Shown here: positions 63,566 through 64,000 of the stretch, one piece after another | Position numbering within the stretch: the first letter of the stretch is position 1 | How the letters are laid out: each line of letters opens with the position of its first letter | Assembly (NCBI RefSeq): GCF_003046475.1 | Contig: NZ_PZZZ01000005.1 | Location: 1 to 64,000, forward strand | Direction: 5' to 3' | Source of the DNA: Mycoplana dimorpha | GTDB lineage: Bacteria; Pseudomonadota; Alphaproteobacteria; Rhizobiales; Rhizobiaceae | DNA: 64,000 nt | Notes under the pieces: model-generated | What the model was told of the DNA's origin: nothing | What the model saw: the letters and a program-made list of their open reading frames with translations, nothing else | Databases searched by the model: none | Translations under genes and position numbers: made by a program

Positions 63566-64000
63566 CTATGGCGCCGCCCCGAAGCGCCTGATCTGGGCGA
63601 GGTCGCGGACGAACCCGACGCGGTCGTTCCCGGCGCCGGGGCGATCGATCGTGCGGAGAAGGAACGACGGGTGGATGGTGACCAGGACGGGATAGGCGCC
63701 GGTCTCGATGATGCGCCCCCGGTCCTTCGTCACGCCCGCGCCGCGGCCGAGCAGCGAATAAAGCGCGGTCGCACCGAGCGCGACCACGAGCTGCGGCCTG
63801 AGCACGTCGAGCTCGGCGCCGAGCCACCACGCACAACGCTGGATCTCGCCGGCATTCGGCTTGGCATGGATGCGGCGCTTGCCGCGCGGCTCGAACTTGA
63901 AATGCTTGACGGCGTTCGTCACGTAGCACTGGCCGCGGTCCACGCCGGCCTCCTCGAGGCAGGCGTCGAGCAGGCGGCCGGCGGGGCCGACGAAGGGATG
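63566..64000 (-). CDS. udgX: UdgX-type uracil-DNA glycosylase, 5' end outside window
   Basis: The last 144 codons of a family-4-like uracil-DNA glycosylase; the N-terminus lies beyond the window edge (the frame enters with HPFVGPAGRLLDACLEEAG). The motif K-R-R-I-H in HFKFEPRGKRRIHAKP is the hallmark of UdgX, whose His becomes covalently attached to the abasic site after removing uracil. The closing motif VTIHPSFLLR is also present. It repairs or traps uracil in DNA. The iron-sulfur cysteine near VDRGQCYVTNAV is visible, and another is in IQRCAWWLG. Confidence 0.9.
   Translation of the reverse strand, partial: HPFVGPAGRLLDACLEEAGVDRGQCYVTNAVKHFKFEPRGKRRIHAKPNAGEIQRCAWWLGAELDVLRPQLVVALGATALYSLLGRGAGVTKDRGRIIETGAYPVLVTIHPSFLLRTIDRPGAGNDRVGFVRDLAQIRRFGAAP

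Overview
The window looks like about 64 kb of chromosome from a GC-rich alphaproteobacterium of the Rhizobiales (Rhizobiaceae-like). The reasons are an initiator tRNA of alphaproteobacterial type, a BigR-type sulfur operon, a PepSY-PhoP/PhoQ-like regulatory unit, many ABC uptake systems of rhizobial style, a UdgX-type uracil-DNA glycosylase and, most tellingly, a series of promoter-like sites of the form GGAAC-N17/18-(G)TT, the signature of the alphaproteobacterial general stress sigma factor (EcfG, called RpoE2 in Sinorhizobium). I see no transposase, phage gene, CRISPR array or replication origin. The species assignment is inference.

Layout. 0-5 kb: end of an initiator tRNA-Met gene, then cyoABCD (ubiquinol oxidase, without cyoE). 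4.6-10.3 kb: an NhaA antiporter with an N-terminal DsbA-like domain, two secreted low-complexity proteins transcribed divergently, and a PepSY protein overlapping a PhoP/PhoQ-like two-component system. 10.5-18.6 kb: small stress-type genes (two of them under 60 codons), a thioredoxin-reductase-like flavoprotein, a PilZ protein, a DUF4157-like secreted protein, a non-canonical NRAMP transporter, tRNA-Ala(CGC), a DUF5996 protein and a PuuD-like glutamine amidotransferase. 18.9-23.2 kb: a Cache-HAMP receptor without an output domain facing a cellulose-synthase-like glycosyltransferase and its HlyD-type partner. 23.4-25.5 kb: a second divergent NRAMP gene followed by two overlapping PRC-barrel-like genes.

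25.5-31.1 kb: a LuxR-type regulator divergent from a polyamine-type ABC operon (ATPase, Tat-exported binding protein, two permeases) plus a short-chain dehydrogenase. 31.3-39.2 kb: a seven-gene minus-strand operon in the order amide sensor (AmiC-like), ANTAR antiterminator (AmiR-like), two permeases, binding protein, formamidase/acetamidase, fused double ATPase. An intrinsic-terminator hairpin sits in its leader just before the first start codon, as expected if AmiR works by antitermination. 39.7-42.1 kb: a chemoreceptor with a C-terminal WEEF tether. 42.2-49.8 kb: an eight-gene operon with amino-acid-type ABC import, a 2-hydroxyacid dehydrogenase, a dimeric-barrel protein, gluconokinase and 6-phosphogluconate dehydrogenase. 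It is preceded by a LacI-type regulator and a perfect 14-bp palindrome, and I read it as sugar-acid (2-ketogluconate/gluconate) catabolism.

50-53.9 kb: a BigR-controlled sulfide/persulfide operon (Blh, BigR, two YeeE-like halves, a TauE-like protein that seems to have lost an internal segment) and a DsbA-like protein. 54.1-58.5 kb: ugpBAEC for glycerol-3-phosphate with a PHO-box-like site. 58.6-64 kb: a DUF421 pair, then a cluster of katE, a DUF2934 protein, a small hydrophilic protein, an isochorismatase-like hydrolase and a small hypothetical protein, each with its own EcfG-type site, and a udgX gene that runs off the end.
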